From Deltaproteobacteria bacterium (GTDB lineage Bacteria; Desulfobacterota; Binatia; HRBIN30; JACQVA1), in assembly GCA_016178705.1 (NCBI GenBank), contig JACOST010000028.1, forward strand, positions 766,951 through 830,950: a stretch of DNA of 64,000 nucleotides, in the 5' to 3' direction. The position numbers and the translations under genes are program-made. Numbering within the stretch: the stretch's first letter is position 1; each line of letters begins with the position of its first letter. Below, piece after piece: positions 8,809-17,691 of the stretch. The notes beneath the pieces were generated by a model. That model was not told the DNA's origin, ran no database searches, and saw nothing but the letters and a program-made list of their open reading frames with translations.

Positions 8809-9822
8809 TCAGTCCCGCAGTTCCTTGCCGGTCAGACGCAGGAAGAGCGTCTGCAGACTCAGCGGCGCGATTTGGATGGTGACGCGATCGGCGTAGCGGC
8901 CGATGATCGCCGTCAGCGCGGGCAGCGCGCGCGCCGCGCCTTGGGTGAAGACACGCACCGTGCCGTCACTGCGTTCGGTGCTGCAGACTCCGGCCGCCGT
9001 TTGCAGGCCGCTGAGATCAACCGAAAGGGGCAAGCCGCGCACCTCGATCACCTCGGCGCAGCCGGCGTCGGCGAGCAGATCGCTGAGACGCCCCATTGCG
9101 ATGATGCGGCCCTCGTCAACTATCGCGATGCGGTCGCACAGTTGTTCCGCTTCTTCCATATAGTGCGTCGTGTAGACGATGGCCGTGCCGTCGTTGCGCA
9201 GGCCGCGGACGATCTCGAAGATGTGCTCGCGCGAATGCGGATCGACCCCGACGGTGGGCTCGTCGAGCAGCAGCAACCGCGGTTGGTGGACCAAGCTCAC
9301 CGCCAAGTTGAGCCGGCGCTTCATGCCGCCGGAAAAATTTGCGACCGGCTCGTTGGCGCGGGTGTCGAGTTCCACCAACGACAGTAGTGTGCGCACACGT
9401 TCGCCGAGGTCGCGCCGGCGCACGCCGAACATGCGCCCGAAGAAGCGCAGATTTTCCGCCGCCGTGAGGGTTGGATAGATTGCAATTTCCTGCGGCGCCA
9501 CGCCGATCAGGTGGCGCACGGCTCCCACCTCGCGGGTGACGTCGTGGTCAAACACTTGCGCGGTTCCGGCCGACGGTTGCCGCAGCGTGGCGATGATCGA
9601 GATCGTGGTGGTCTTGCCGGCGCCATTCGGACCGAGCAGTCCGAACACCTCGCCGGCACGCACTTCAAAGGAAACCCCGCGCACCGCTTCGATCTGGTCG
9701 TAGTTCTTGCGCAGCTCGTGAACCCGCAGCGCCACGCCCGGTGCCGGGCTGCGTTCCGGCACGGACTGTAGTATCGGTTGCGACCGCTCAACGGGCTGGG
9801 GCACAACGGTGAGGCTGGGCAT
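8809..9822 (-). CDS. ABC transporter ATP-binding protein
   Basis: The 337-residue ATPase has Walker A GPNGAGKTTT (about residues 64-73), the Q-loop region GVAPQEIAIYP, the signature FSGGMKRRL, Walker B LLLLDEPTVGVDP, the switch His in YTTHYMEEAEQL, and a C-terminal extension of about 90 residues of the DrrA/CcmA type. It powers the ABC-2 permease two genes downstream. Its stop lies 6 bases before the ATG of the MlaC-like gene, so the three form one transcript. It is divergent from the TolC-like gene, with 132 bases between the starts that must hold both promoters. I could not pick convincing -35/-10 pairs there. Confidence 0.94.
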   Translation of the reverse strand: MPSLTVVPQPVERSQPILQSVPERSPAPGVALRVHELRKNYDQIEAVRGVSFEVRAGEVFGLLGPNGAGKTTTISIIATLRQPSAGTAQVFDHDVTREVGAVRHLIGVAPQEIAIYPTLTAAENLRFFGRMFGVRRRDLGERVRTLLSLVELDTRANEPVANFSGGMKRRLNLAVSLVHQPRLLLLDEPTVGVDPHSREHIFEIVRGLRNDGTAIVYTTHYMEEAEQLCDRIAIVDEGRIIAMGRLSDLLADAGCAEVIEVRGLPLSVDLSGLQTAAGVCSTERSDGTVRVFTQGAARALPALTAIIGRYADRVTIQIAPLSLQTLFLRLTGKELRD

Positions 9823-9954
9823 CTTGTTTGTCAGTTCGGCGCTCGATCCGAGGGTACCGGATTCCCGCCTGGCAGATCCGCAGGAAACCAGATTTGGTAG
9901 GCTGGGGGAAGGGCTGCGGCCAACTTTCTCGTTTCAGTTGTTAGGAGGGTCGCG

Positions 9955-11337
9955 ATGCGTGCAATCATCAACGGATGGTCGAGATTGGGATTGTTGCTCC
10001 TGGTGGTGTTGGCGCCGGCGGCGCGCGCCGCGGACTCGGACGCCGCGCCGTGGACGCTCAGCCGCTGCATTCAAGCCGCGCTGCGGTCCAGTCCAGACTT
10101 GGCCGCCGCTGCCGCCGACATCGCCGCGGCGCAGGGTCGTTTGCGCGAGGCTGAGGCCGGCCGCTACGGCGAGGCCGGGTACACGCAGTTACTCGGGCTG
10201 GTCAACAAAGCGAACGGTAACGCGGTCGCTTCGAACGACAGCAAGAACGATTTCTTCAACGGCCTCGGTCCGTTCACGCGCATGGACTTGCACCTCGCCG
10301 TGCCGCTGCTGACGTTCGGCAAATTGCAAGCCGCGCTGGAAGCCGCCCAGCACGGGCTGGCGAGCGAGCACGCGCGCAGCGCCGAGCGCCGCGACGCAAT
10401 CATCGCCAGCACCAAGCAGCTCTATTACGGCTTGCTGCTGGCGCGGCAACTCGCCGACATCTTGCACGACATGCAGGAGACGCTCGACAAAGCCGTCGCC
10501 ACCACAGAGAAACGGCTGGCGGACAAGACCCCGGGCACAACGGAGCTCGATCTGCTGAAACTGAAAGTCGGCCGCGCCCGCTTCGCCAAGGGCATGGCGG
10601 ACGTGAACGCCTCGGCGCTGCTGGCGCGCAGCGCACTGGCGCGCACCGTTGGAGTCGCCGATGGCGAATCGGGTGGCAGCGAATTCGATGTCGCCGATCG
10701 CAAGCTGCAACCGGTCAAGGCGGAGCTGAAGCCACTCGACGACTACCTCGCGCACGCGCTCGACCGCCGTCCCGAGTGGACGCAACTCGAAGCCGGCGTG
10801 GCCGCCCAGCGCGCGAAGGTCGCACTCGAAGAGGCGGACTACTATCCCAAGGTGTTTCTCTCCACCGGGCTGCAGTTCGCGCGCGCCGGCAATCGCACCG
10901 AGCAGAGCAATCCGTTCGCCTATGACGACTTCAACTACCTGCGGCCGGTCGGTGTCCTCGGGATGAACTGGGACCTCAACTTCTGGACCACCGGCGCCAA
11001 GGTGGATCAAGAACGCGCCGCACTCGACCGGCTGCGGGCCCTGCGTCGCGACGCGGAGACCGGGCTGCCCCTCGAATTGCGGACCGCCTACATCGAAGTG
11101 ACCAAACAGCACGACACGCTGACAGCGGCGGAAGATGGTCGCAAAGCGGGGCGCGGCTTGCTCATCCTCACCGTCAGCAACTTCGACCTCGCCATCGGCA
11201 CCGCCGAGGAACTGTTCAACGGCCTCGGCGCCTATACCGAGAGTAGCAGCGACTACTACCGCGCCGTCCACGACTACAACGTCGCGGTCGCGTCGTTGAG
11301 CCGCATCGTCGGCGAGGTGACCGACCTCCAATACTGA
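9955..11337 (+). CDS. TolC-family outer-membrane channel protein
   Basis: The 460-residue protein starts with a signal peptide (WSRLGLLLLVVLAPAARA, cleavage near residue 24) and then has the TolC/OEP layout of two repeated helical-hairpin and beta-strand halves: WTLSRCIQAALRSSPDLAAA begins the first, and a repeat begins near DDYLAHALDRRPEWTQLEAG. The ribosome-binding site TTAGGAGGG precedes the ATG by 7 bases. TolC proteins form trans-periplasmic exit ducts. Its divergent placement from an ABC-2 exporter with a periplasmic lipid-carrier-like subunit suggests one export route to or across the outer membrane. No membrane-fusion protein gene is adjacent. Confidence 0.88.
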   Translation: MRAIINGWSRLGLLLLVVLAPAARAADSDAAPWTLSRCIQAALRSSPDLAAAAADIAAAQGRLREAEAGRYGEAGYTQLLGLVNKANGNAVASNDSKNDFFNGLGPFTRMDLHLAVPLLTFGKLQAALEAAQHGLASEHARSAERRDAIIASTKQLYYGLLLARQLADILHDMQETLDKAVATTEKRLADKTPGTTELDLLKLKVGRARFAKGMADVNASALLARSALARTVGVADGESGGSEFDVADRKLQPVKAELKPLDDYLAHALDRRPEWTQLEAGVAAQRAKVALEEADYYPKVFLSTGLQFARAGNRTEQSNPFAYDDFNYLRPVGVLGMNWDLNFWTTGAKVDQERAALDRLRALRRDAETGLPLELRTAYIEVTKQHDTLTAAEDGRKAGRGLLILTVSNFDLAIGTAEELFNGLGAYTESSSDYYRAVHDYNVAVASLSRIVGEVTDLQY

Positions 11338-11343
11338 GGCGGG

Positions 11344-12558
11344 CTACATCTCCGGCAATTGGTGGCGAGCGGCACGCAGTGCATCGCGCCAGAAGGCGGG
11401 CTGCAGAAACATGCGCCACAGCAGATCGTCGGGAGCGAAGGTACCGTCCATGTCGGCATCGCGCCATGCGTGCAACGCGCCGCTGAGTGCGGCGCCGCGA
11501 TTGGTTGCGCCCGATTCCAGTAGCGTGCGCACCAGCGCCCGCGCCGAGCACCATTTCACGCTGGCGGCGAGCTGCGCGGGCGCCGCCTCGGCGCGCTGCT
11601 CCGTCGCCTCGCAATACAGCAGATACGGCAGATTGATTCCGCAACGCGTCGCCAGTTCGATCCACAGCCACGGGCGCGGGTTAGCGTCGAGCAACTTCAA
11701 CTGCCCGTCAGCCGCGTCGCGCTTGAATTCGAGATCGGCGATTCCAGTGAAGCCCGCCTGCTCAACCAGCCGCCACACCGGCGCCGCCAATTCCGGCAGT
11801 GGCAAGCCCTCGACCACCGACCCATCGCCGAAGTCGCGCGGCACCTGCGCCAACTTCCGCGCGGTGAACAGCGCGCGATTGCCGTCGCGCCCAACAAACA
11901 CGCCCGCGGTGAGCAAGTCCGTGACCTCGCCCGGGACCGGTCGCTGCAGCATCATCTCGTACCCCAGCTCGTGCGCGCGGGTGACGATCGCCCGCGCGTG
12001 GGCGACGTCGGGTGCGAGCAGCGCCTTACATCCGAAGTCGTGGCGGAACGACCGCAGCGCATAGTCGCCGACCCAGATCACGCGCTGCGCTGGCTTGACC
12101 ACGATCGGGTACGACAGATCGGTAGGCCAGTGGGTGGCGGTGAGCACCCAGGTCTGCGGTGTCGCCACCCCAGCCGCTGCGCTCGCTTCGTATAGGCGCG
12201 GCTTCGACACCCAGCGTGCCAGTTGCTCCACCGGCGACAGCGCGATGCGGAAGTGCTGCGCCAACTCATCGCGACCGCGTTGTACGAGCAACATCGACGA
12301 CTCGTCGGTGACGAACAGCACCGGCGGTGTGGCGAACGTGCGGCCGATCGTCATCACGGCATCGAGAAACGCGCGGCCCGCGCTCGGCGGCGGACAGGTG
12401 ACGACGCGCGCGTGACGCGAATAGCGTGCCGGCCCGAGCGCGTTCCACGCCGCGACCGTACAGGCCACGCCGCGCGGCGCCAGGCTGCGGACGAGTCCCA
12501 GAGCGGTCAGGCTGTCGGGAACGATGACCGCCGGCGCGAGATCGGTACGAGGTTGCAC
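11344..12558 (-). CDS. ATP-grasp domain protein
   Basis: The 404-residue protein opens with a pre-ATP-grasp Rossmann-like half (AVIVPDSLTALGLVRSLAPRG). It continues with the ATP-grasp fold: YPIVVKPAQ (ATP lysine, about residue 155) and a late metal-binding DANPRPWLW (about 300). Such enzymes ligate a carboxylate to an amine or other nucleophile using ATP. The family level (carbamoyl-phosphate-synthase-like ATP-grasp) is clear, the substrate is not. It begins 12 bases after the stop of a PLP-dependent decarboxylase, so the two are probably one operon and may act on the same amino-acid-derived compound. The tail converges with the TolC-like gene, 6 bases apart. Confidence 0.8.
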   Translation of the reverse strand: MQPRTDLAPAVIVPDSLTALGLVRSLAPRGVACTVAAWNALGPARYSRHARVVTCPPPSAGRAFLDAVMTIGRTFATPPVLFVTDESSMLLVQRGRDELAQHFRIALSPVEQLARWVSKPRLYEASAAAGVATPQTWVLTATHWPTDLSYPIVVKPAQRVIWVGDYALRSFRHDFGCKALLAPDVAHARAIVTRAHELGYEMMLQRPVPGEVTDLLTAGVFVGRDGNRALFTARKLAQVPRDFGDGSVVEGLPLPELAAPVWRLVEQAGFTGIADLEFKRDAADGQLKLLDANPRPWLWIELATRCGINLPYLLYCEATEQRAEAAPAQLAASVKWCSARALVRTLLESGATNRGAALSGALHAWRDADMDGTFAPDDLLWRMFLQPAFWRDALRAARHQLPEM

Positions 12559-12570
12559 GAGGTCCGGTCC

Positions 12571-13911
12571 TCACACCGGCGATGGCGGGCACTGGGTGTG
12601 GAGCACGTCGACCGCGGTCTCGCCGCGCCGAATCAGGTGCAACACGCCGCGCACATCAACGAAGTACACCGGCGCGCGCGGCCGGGTGAACTGATTGGCG
12701 CGCGCGATCGAGTACGCGCCGGCATCGAGGATCGCGACCGGATCGCCGACCTCGAGCGTGGGTGCCGGGTGATCGTAGAAGAGCACGTCTTGCGTCGCCA
12801 GCGTCGGCCCGCCGAAATGCCAACGCTCGGTGGCCGGCTGGTTGGCGCGAGTCGGAAACTGCACGCGCCATTCGGAGAACGAGAGCTTCTCGGGCAAATC
12901 GTTGAGGCTCACGTCGAGGAAGACCCACGGTGGTTTGACGACGCCGACGCGGGCGAGCATCAGGCCCGCGCTGGCCACCAACGTGCGACCCGGTTCGAGC
13001 CCGACCGTCAACGGCAGATCGTGTCGGCGGCGCAATTCCACGATGCGCGCGGCGATGCGCGCGGCCATTGACAGACTCGACTCCATCGGTGCCTGCATCA
13101 CGCCGAAACGCTCCGCGACGCGCGCAAAAGCGAACCGACGCGCGACGCGCAGGTTCAGCATCGCATCGGCGGGCAGACCGCCGCCGAGATTTACCTCATC
13201 GATCTGCACGCCGCGCTGGCGCAGGTGCGCCGCGGCGGCGAAAAACTGATCGAGCGTGGCCAGGTAGCGCTCCGCGCGCGTCACCTGCGAACCGACGTGC
13301 GCCATCAGGGCCGTCCACTCCAACTCGTCGGCGTGACCGATGATGTCCGCGAGCCGATCAATATCGGCGATCGGAAATCCGAATTTCTGCCGATACGTGC
13401 GGACGATGTGGTGATACTTCGGCGGCGGCAGCGCCGGCTCGACCCGCAATCCGATGCGCACGCGTCGCCCGGCGCGTTGCGCCAAGCGACGCAGCGTCGC
13501 GATCTCTTCCGCAGACTCGACGTTGATGAGGTAAATCTCATCGGCAATTGCGCGCGCCAACTCCGCTTCATCCTTCAGCGGGCCATCGAAGACGACACGA
13601 CTCCAGTCGAACCCGGCGCGCTCGACGGCGAGCCGTTCCACACCGCCGGAGATCTCAGCGCCGCAGCCGAGATCACGCAGGGTCGTCAATACGCCGGTCT
13701 CGAAGTTCGATTTGACCGAGTAGTACAACCGTACCGGATCAGCGGCAGCGAGCGCGTGCCGGAGCGCGGCGTAGTGATCGCGGAGGGACTGCTCGAACAT
13801 GACGTACGCGGGCGTACCTGTGTGCGCCGCGAGCGCGGCAAGATCGGCGACCTTCGGCGTGGCGCCAAAGATCGCCGCAGCGGAGGATACCGCCGACGAT
13901 GACGCAAGCAT
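12571..13911 (-). CDS. Fold-III PLP-dependent decarboxylase (LysA/ODC-like)
   Basis: The 446-residue protein has an alanine-racemase-type barrel with PLP lysine in LYYSVKSN (about residue 65), the glycine-rich GGGLPAD loop, the phosphate-binding GLEPGR motif and a C-terminal beta domain with DAGAYSIARANQFT. The family decarboxylates diaminopimelate, ornithine, arginine or related amino acids. A departure is that the usual active-site GPTCDSxD-type motif reads GPTLATQD, so the substrate-side Cys is Leu and only the last Asp is retained. That argues against a standard lysA or odc. It lies 60 bases downstream of glyA and 12 bases upstream of an ATP-grasp gene, as expected for a small pathway joining decarboxylation and ligation. 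Confidence 0.85.
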   Translation of the reverse strand: MLASSSAVSSAAAIFGATPKVADLAALAAHTGTPAYVMFEQSLRDHYAALRHALAAADPVRLYYSVKSNFETGVLTTLRDLGCGAEISGGVERLAVERAGFDWSRVVFDGPLKDEAELARAIADEIYLINVESAEEIATLRRLAQRAGRRVRIGLRVEPALPPPKYHHIVRTYRQKFGFPIADIDRLADIIGHADELEWTALMAHVGSQVTRAERYLATLDQFFAAAAHLRQRGVQIDEVNLGGGLPADAMLNLRVARRFAFARVAERFGVMQAPMESSLSMAARIAARIVELRRRHDLPLTVGLEPGRTLVASAGLMLARVGVVKPPWVFLDVSLNDLPEKLSFSEWRVQFPTRANQPATERWHFGGPTLATQDVLFYDHPAPTLEVGDPVAILDAGAYSIARANQFTRPRAPVYFVDVRGVLHLIRRGETAVDVLHTQCPPSPV

Positions 13912-13971
13912 GATCTCTAGTCATGTAGCGTTCCCACCCGTGAAAAGGCAAGGCGAAAATGGGTCGCCGGT

Positions 13972-15210
13972 CTACGAAACGGGCCAGATCGGAAAGCGCA
14001 CACATAGCGCACGCACGTCGGCGGCGATGCGCATGCGCAGCGATGCATCGTCTGGTTGATGCAACACCGCGCCGATCCATTGGGCGATCTGCCGCATCTC
14101 GACGCTGCCCATGCCGCGCGTGGTCAGCGCTGGCGTCCCAAGCCGCAAGCCGCTGCAAATCGTCGGCGGGCGCTGATCGTACGGGATGGTGTTCTTGTTG
14201 GCGACGATGCCGGCTTCTTCGAGTAGATTCGCGGCCACTTTGCCGGTGAGATGCTGCGGCCGCAGGTCGATCAGCATCAGATGGTTGTCGGTGCCGCCCG
14301 ACACCAGCCGGAATCCCGCATCGATCAACCCCGCCGCGAGTTCCCGCGCGTTGACGATGGTCTGTTGCTGGCGTGCGCGGAAGCCTTCGCTCATCGCTTC
14401 GCGGAACGCGATCGCTTTGGCGAAGATCGTGTTCACGTGCGGCCCGCCCTGCGTGCCGGGAAAAACCGCCTTGTCGATCTTTGCGGCCAATGCCTTCCGG
14501 CAGAGGATCACGGCTGAGCGTGGACCGCCGAGTGTCTTCTGGGTCGTGGTGGTGACGACATCGCAGTGCGGCACCGGATCGGGATGCACACCGCCGACTA
14601 TCAAACCGGCGATGTGCGAGACATCGGCCATCAGATACGCGCCGACGCGGTCGGCGAGGCCGCGCCACGCGGCGAAGTCCCACAGCCGCGGGTACGCGGT
14701 CGCGCCGGTGACGATCAGTTTGGGTCGCACGCGTTCCGCGAGTTCGGCGATGTCGTCCATGTCCAACCGTTCGGTTTCGCGATTCACGCCATAGTGAATG
14801 AAGCGATAGAGCTGACCCGACATATTCACCGGACTGCCGTGCGTGAGGTGGCCGCCCTGGTTGAGATCGAGGGCGAGCACCGTATCGCCGGGCTGTAGCA
14901 GCGCGAAGTAGACGGCGAGATTCATCTGCGCCCCGCTGTGCGGTTGCACCGAGGCGTGCTCGGCACCGAAGAGTTGCTTCGCGCGGTCGATGGCGAGCCG
15001 TTCGATGGCATCGCTGGGGCCGCAGCCGTTGTAGTAGCGCGCGCCGGGGGCACCCTCGGCGTACTTGTTGGCGAACACGTTGGCGACGGCGGCGATCACG
15101 GTCGGGCTGGCGTAGTTCTCCGACGGGATCATCATCAGCGTGTCGCGTTGGCGCGCTTCCTCGGCGTCGAGGATGGCGGCCGCATCAGGATCGATCGAAT
15201 GGAAGTCCAT
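13972..15210 (-). CDS. glyA: Serine hydroxymethyltransferase
   Basis: The 412-residue protein is full-length SHMT: MIPSENYASP near the start, YYNGCGPSDAIE, the substrate-site region HLTHGSPVNMSG, and the PLP lysine motif VVTTTTQKTLGGPRSA (about residue 228). It interconverts serine and glycine while charging tetrahydrofolate with a one-carbon unit. A GGAGG ribosome-binding site precedes the ATG by 6 bases. The 5' leader holds a probable ZTP riboswitch ending in an intrinsic terminator, so expression should respond to folate or purine one-carbon status. The decarboxylase and ATP-grasp genes downstream may share this transcript. Confidence 0.96.
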   Translation of the reverse strand: MDFHSIDPDAAAILDAEEARQRDTLMMIPSENYASPTVIAAVANVFANKYAEGAPGARYYNGCGPSDAIERLAIDRAKQLFGAEHASVQPHSGAQMNLAVYFALLQPGDTVLALDLNQGGHLTHGSPVNMSGQLYRFIHYGVNRETERLDMDDIAELAERVRPKLIVTGATAYPRLWDFAAWRGLADRVGAYLMADVSHIAGLIVGGVHPDPVPHCDVVTTTTQKTLGGPRSAVILCRKALAAKIDKAVFPGTQGGPHVNTIFAKAIAFREAMSEGFRARQQQTIVNARELAAGLIDAGFRLVSGGTDNHLMLIDLRPQHLTGKVAANLLEEAGIVANKNTIPYDQRPPTICSGLRLGTPALTTRGMGSVEMRQIAQWIGAVLHQPDDASLRMRIAADVRALCVRFPIWPVS

Positions 15211-15235
15211 CTGTGCCTCCGTTGGAGAGCCGAAA

Positions 15236-15378
15236 CGAAAAACGCCCGGACTCCCCTCTACGGGGACCCAGGCGTTCGGCCCACCAGCGTCAGCACTCCC
15301 TCGTGGTCGGTTCCACGCGATCCCGATGCGGGACCCTCCGGAGTTCCACCGGAGTCGCCAGTCGTGCAGTCGATGACT
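15236..15378 (-). ncRNA. Probable ZTP (pfl) riboswitch in the glyA leader
   Basis: On the minus strand the leader has the hallmark ACTGGCG (15356-15362), then GTGGAAC hairpins, a CGTGG-loop-CCACG hairpin followed by AGGGAG, and near the 3' end CGCCTGGGT. GGCG in the first block can pair with CGCC in the last, the pseudoknot expected of ZTP aptamers, and ZTP riboswitches are often found upstream of glyA. The P1 helix is imperfect and there is an extra hairpin between ACTGGCG and the second domain, so the assignment is not certain. The 3' conserved block also forms one arm of a terminator, as in known ON-type ZTP switches. Confidence 0.65.
15238..15278 (-). terminator. Intrinsic terminator in the glyA leader
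   Basis: The minus-strand sequence AACGCCTGGGTCCCC, loop GTAGA, GGGGAGTCCGGGCGTT forms a long stem with only two wobble-type differences and is followed by TTTTTCG. It overlaps the conserved CGCCTGGG of the putative aptamer, so ligand binding and termination would be mutually exclusive. Confidence 0.75.
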
Positions 15379-15384
15379 ACCGCA

Positions 15385-15414
15385 ACCCTAGTCCGGGTGA
15401 GCGCATTACGTCAA
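15385..15414 (-). promoter_or_regulatory. Candidate promoter for the glyA leader
   Basis: Minus-strand TTGACG (15414-15409) is followed after 18 bases by TAGGGT (15390-15385). Transcription would start near 15378, just upstream of the putative riboswitch. The -35 is good and the -10 is weak. Confidence 0.4.
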
Positions 15415-15446
15415 GACTGCCAGATGCGGCCACGTTTGCGATGGGC

Positions 15447-16292
15447 TCACGATCGTACAAGCCATTTTCCGGGCAAGCCGTCGATGCCGCAATCGATGGC
15501 CACCGCCGCTTCGCTCCGCAGCGCTTCGATCGCACGGGTCGCGCGTCGGCGATCGCCGACAACGCTCACCACATCGTTGAACGTCGCGTAGATCACCGCC
15601 TCCAGATAGCGGCGCGTCACCTGCGCGGCCGCGTGATCTTCTTTGAGTCGACGCGCCTCGCTGACGCGCTCGGGATACCGGCGCGCCACCAGATCCCACA
15701 CGTAGGTGAACGGATCGTATCGCACCTCGCGCATCGCCACGTAGAGTCGCTGCTGGAGCTCGGCGAGGGCGCCATCGAAGGTGCGGCGTTGGCCAGGGCG
15801 GGCCAAATTGACCGCCAGCTTCAGCGCCAATGTATCCTGTGGGCCCTCGCGATGCAGGACGTCGAGCACGGCCTTGGCCGCCGGTGAGAGCAACCCGTCG
15901 CGATACTCGCGCACGTAGTCGCGTTGCGGACCGAACAGCCGGTAGACGGCCGGGAACAAATCCCAGGCGACGAAGATCGGTTTGCCGCGAATCAGTTTCG
16001 CGTAGAACACCTCGCCGGCGGCGGGAAGCGCGTCTTTCAATCGCCAGGCGAGACTGACTTCCGGGTCGTGATGACTGTGGTGCGGGAACTGCGGATCGCG
16101 GCGCCCGCAGACTGCAACCCACAGCGAGGGCAGATTGAGCGCGCGGGTGGCGAACAAGGAGGCGAGGCCGGCCTGGTTGAGAAACGTCAGCGCGCGCCGC
16201 GCGCCCTGCACACGCAGCCGCGGCAGGCGCCGGAAGGTACGATCGCGGCGTGCTTCGAGCCGATCGAGTGAGATCGCTTCGGTTGCGGGCAT
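15447..16292 (-). CDS. AlkZ/YcaQ-related winged-helix protein (tentative)
   Basis: The 281-residue basic protein contains LPSLWVAVCGRRDPQ, a His-rich HHSHHDPEVSLAWRLKDALP stretch, then KPIFVAWDLFPAVYRL and winged-helix-like repeats toward the C-terminus. This pattern resembles proteins annotated as AlkZ-related, distantly similar to the YcaQ/AlkZ interstrand-crosslink DNA glycosylases, which use several tandem winged helices to grip DNA. I do not see the classical catalytic QxQ/QxD motif with confidence, so a DNA-repair function is only a suggestion. It is divergent from gltA, 103 bases apart. A much longer antisense frame here is a shadow of gltA. Confidence 0.6.
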   Translation of the reverse strand: MPATEAISLDRLEARRDRTFRRLPRLRVQGARRALTFLNQAGLASLFATRALNLPSLWVAVCGRRDPQFPHHSHHDPEVSLAWRLKDALPAAGEVFYAKLIRGKPIFVAWDLFPAVYRLFGPQRDYVREYRDGLLSPAAKAVLDVLHREGPQDTLALKLAVNLARPGQRRTFDGALAELQQRLYVAMREVRYDPFTYVWDLVARRYPERVSEARRLKEDHAAAQVTRRYLEAVIYATFNDVVSVVGDRRRATRAIEALRSEAAVAIDCGIDGLPGKWLVRS

Positions 16293-16395
16293 CGCAACGC
16301 CTTACAAAATTGGCGAACTTGAGTAAAATTGCCCGCGCGTATTTTGCCGGCGAGCAAAACACAGTAGAGAAGGGGCTCGCAGGAGGAACGACACC

Positions 16396-17691
16396 ATGGC
16401 AGAGAGCACCCTCACGGTCACCGATAGCCGCACCGGCAAACAGTACTCGCTGCCGATCAGCGACGGCACCATTCGCGCCACCGATCTGGCCCAGATCAAA
16501 GCCGGGCCGGACGACCCCGGCCTGATGAGCTACGACCCGGCGTTCGGCAACACCGCCTCGTGTCGCAGCTCGATCACCTTCATCGACGGCGACAAGGGCA
16601 TCTTGCGCTATCGCGGGTACCCGATCGATCAACTGGCGGAGAAGAGCACGTTCCTCGAAGTCGCCTACCTGATCGTCAAAGGCGAGTTGCCTTCCACGTC
16701 GCACCTCAAAGCATTCGTGCACAACATCACTCACCACACCATCATCCACGAGAACATCAGCAAGTTCATCGACGGGTTTCACTACGACGCGCACCCGATG
16801 GGCATTATGGTGAGCACGGTCGGCGCGCTGTCCACCTTCTATCCCGACGCCAAGAAAATCTTCGACGCCGAATCGCGCAAGGTGCAGACGCATCGCCTGA
16901 TCGCCAAGATGCCGACGCTGGCCGCGTTCGCCTATCGCCATTCGATCGGTATGCCCTACGCGTATCCCGACAACGACCTCAGCTACACCGGCAACTTCCT
17001 CAACATGCTGTTCAAGAAGACCGAGCTGAAATACAAACCCAATCCGGTGATCGAGCACGCGCTCGACGTGCTCTTCATCTTGCACGCCGATCACGAGCAA
17101 AACTGCTCGGCCAACGCCATGCGCTGCGTCGGCAGCTCGCTCCCCGATCCGTATTCATCGGTGGCGGCGGCCACCGCGGCGCTCTACGGTCCACGCCACG
17201 GCGGCGCTAACGAGGAAGCGGTGCGGATGCTGCAGGAGATCGGCAGCGTCGGCAACATCGCGAACCACATCAAGCGCGTGAAGGCGGGCGAAGTGCGGCT
17301 GCAAGGCTTCGGCCACCGCGTGTACAAGAACTACGATCCGCGCGCCAAGATCATCAAGACGATCTGCGACCAGGTGCTCGAAGTCACCGGCCGCAATCCG
17401 TTGCTCGACATCGCCCTCGAATTGGAACACATCGCGTTGCAAGACGACTACTTCGTCTCGCGCAAGCTCTACCCCAACGTCGACTTTTATTCGGGCATCA
17501 TCTACCAAGCGATGGGATTTCCCAGCGACATGTTCCCCGTCCTGTTTGCCATCGGGCGGACGCCGGGCTGGATCGCGCAGTGGCAGGAGATGTTGCTCGA
17601 TCCCGAAACCCGGATCGCCCGCCCGCGCCAGATCTACACCGGCCATGGCGCGCGCGACTACGCGCCACTCGATCAGCGCACGGAGCAGTAG
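16396..17691 (+). CDS. gltA: Citrate synthase
   Basis: The 431-residue protein has type-II hexameric citrate synthase features: an N-terminal beta domain with a DPAFGNTASC stretch, GILRYRGYPIDQLAE, active-site His in LHADHEQNCS, the second His in GFGHRVYKNYDPRAKI, and the Asp in DFYSGIIYQAMG. It condenses acetyl-CoA with oxaloacetate at the entry to the TCA cycle. The ribosome-binding site GCAGGAGGA precedes the ATG by 8 bases. It is followed by a pair of inverted REP palindromes and is otherwise monocistronic. Confidence 0.97.
   Translation: MAESTLTVTDSRTGKQYSLPISDGTIRATDLAQIKAGPDDPGLMSYDPAFGNTASCRSSITFIDGDKGILRYRGYPIDQLAEKSTFLEVAYLIVKGELPSTSHLKAFVHNITHHTIIHENISKFIDGFHYDAHPMGIMVSTVGALSTFYPDAKKIFDAESRKVQTHRLIAKMPTLAAFAYRHSIGMPYAYPDNDLSYTGNFLNMLFKKTELKYKPNPVIEHALDVLFILHADHEQNCSANAMRCVGSSLPDPYSSVAAATAALYGPRHGGANEEAVRMLQEIGSVGNIANHIKRVKAGEVRLQGFGHRVYKNYDPRAKIIKTICDQVLEVTGRNPLLDIALELEHIALQDDYFVSRKLYPNVDFYSGIIYQAMGFPSDMFPVLFAIGRTPGWIAQWQEMLLDPETRIARPRQIYTGHGARDYAPLDQRTEQ

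Noticed and set aside
10189-11331. 380-codon leftward frame opposite the TolC-like gene
   Set aside because: Shadow frame with no motif; the forward strand has signal peptide, ribosome-binding site and TolC pattern.
15406-17100. 564-codon leftward open frame opposite gltA
   Set aside because: It is the antisense shadow of citrate synthase and of the glycosylase-like gene; composition is Arg/Gly/His-rich with no family motifs, a common effect of high GC content.
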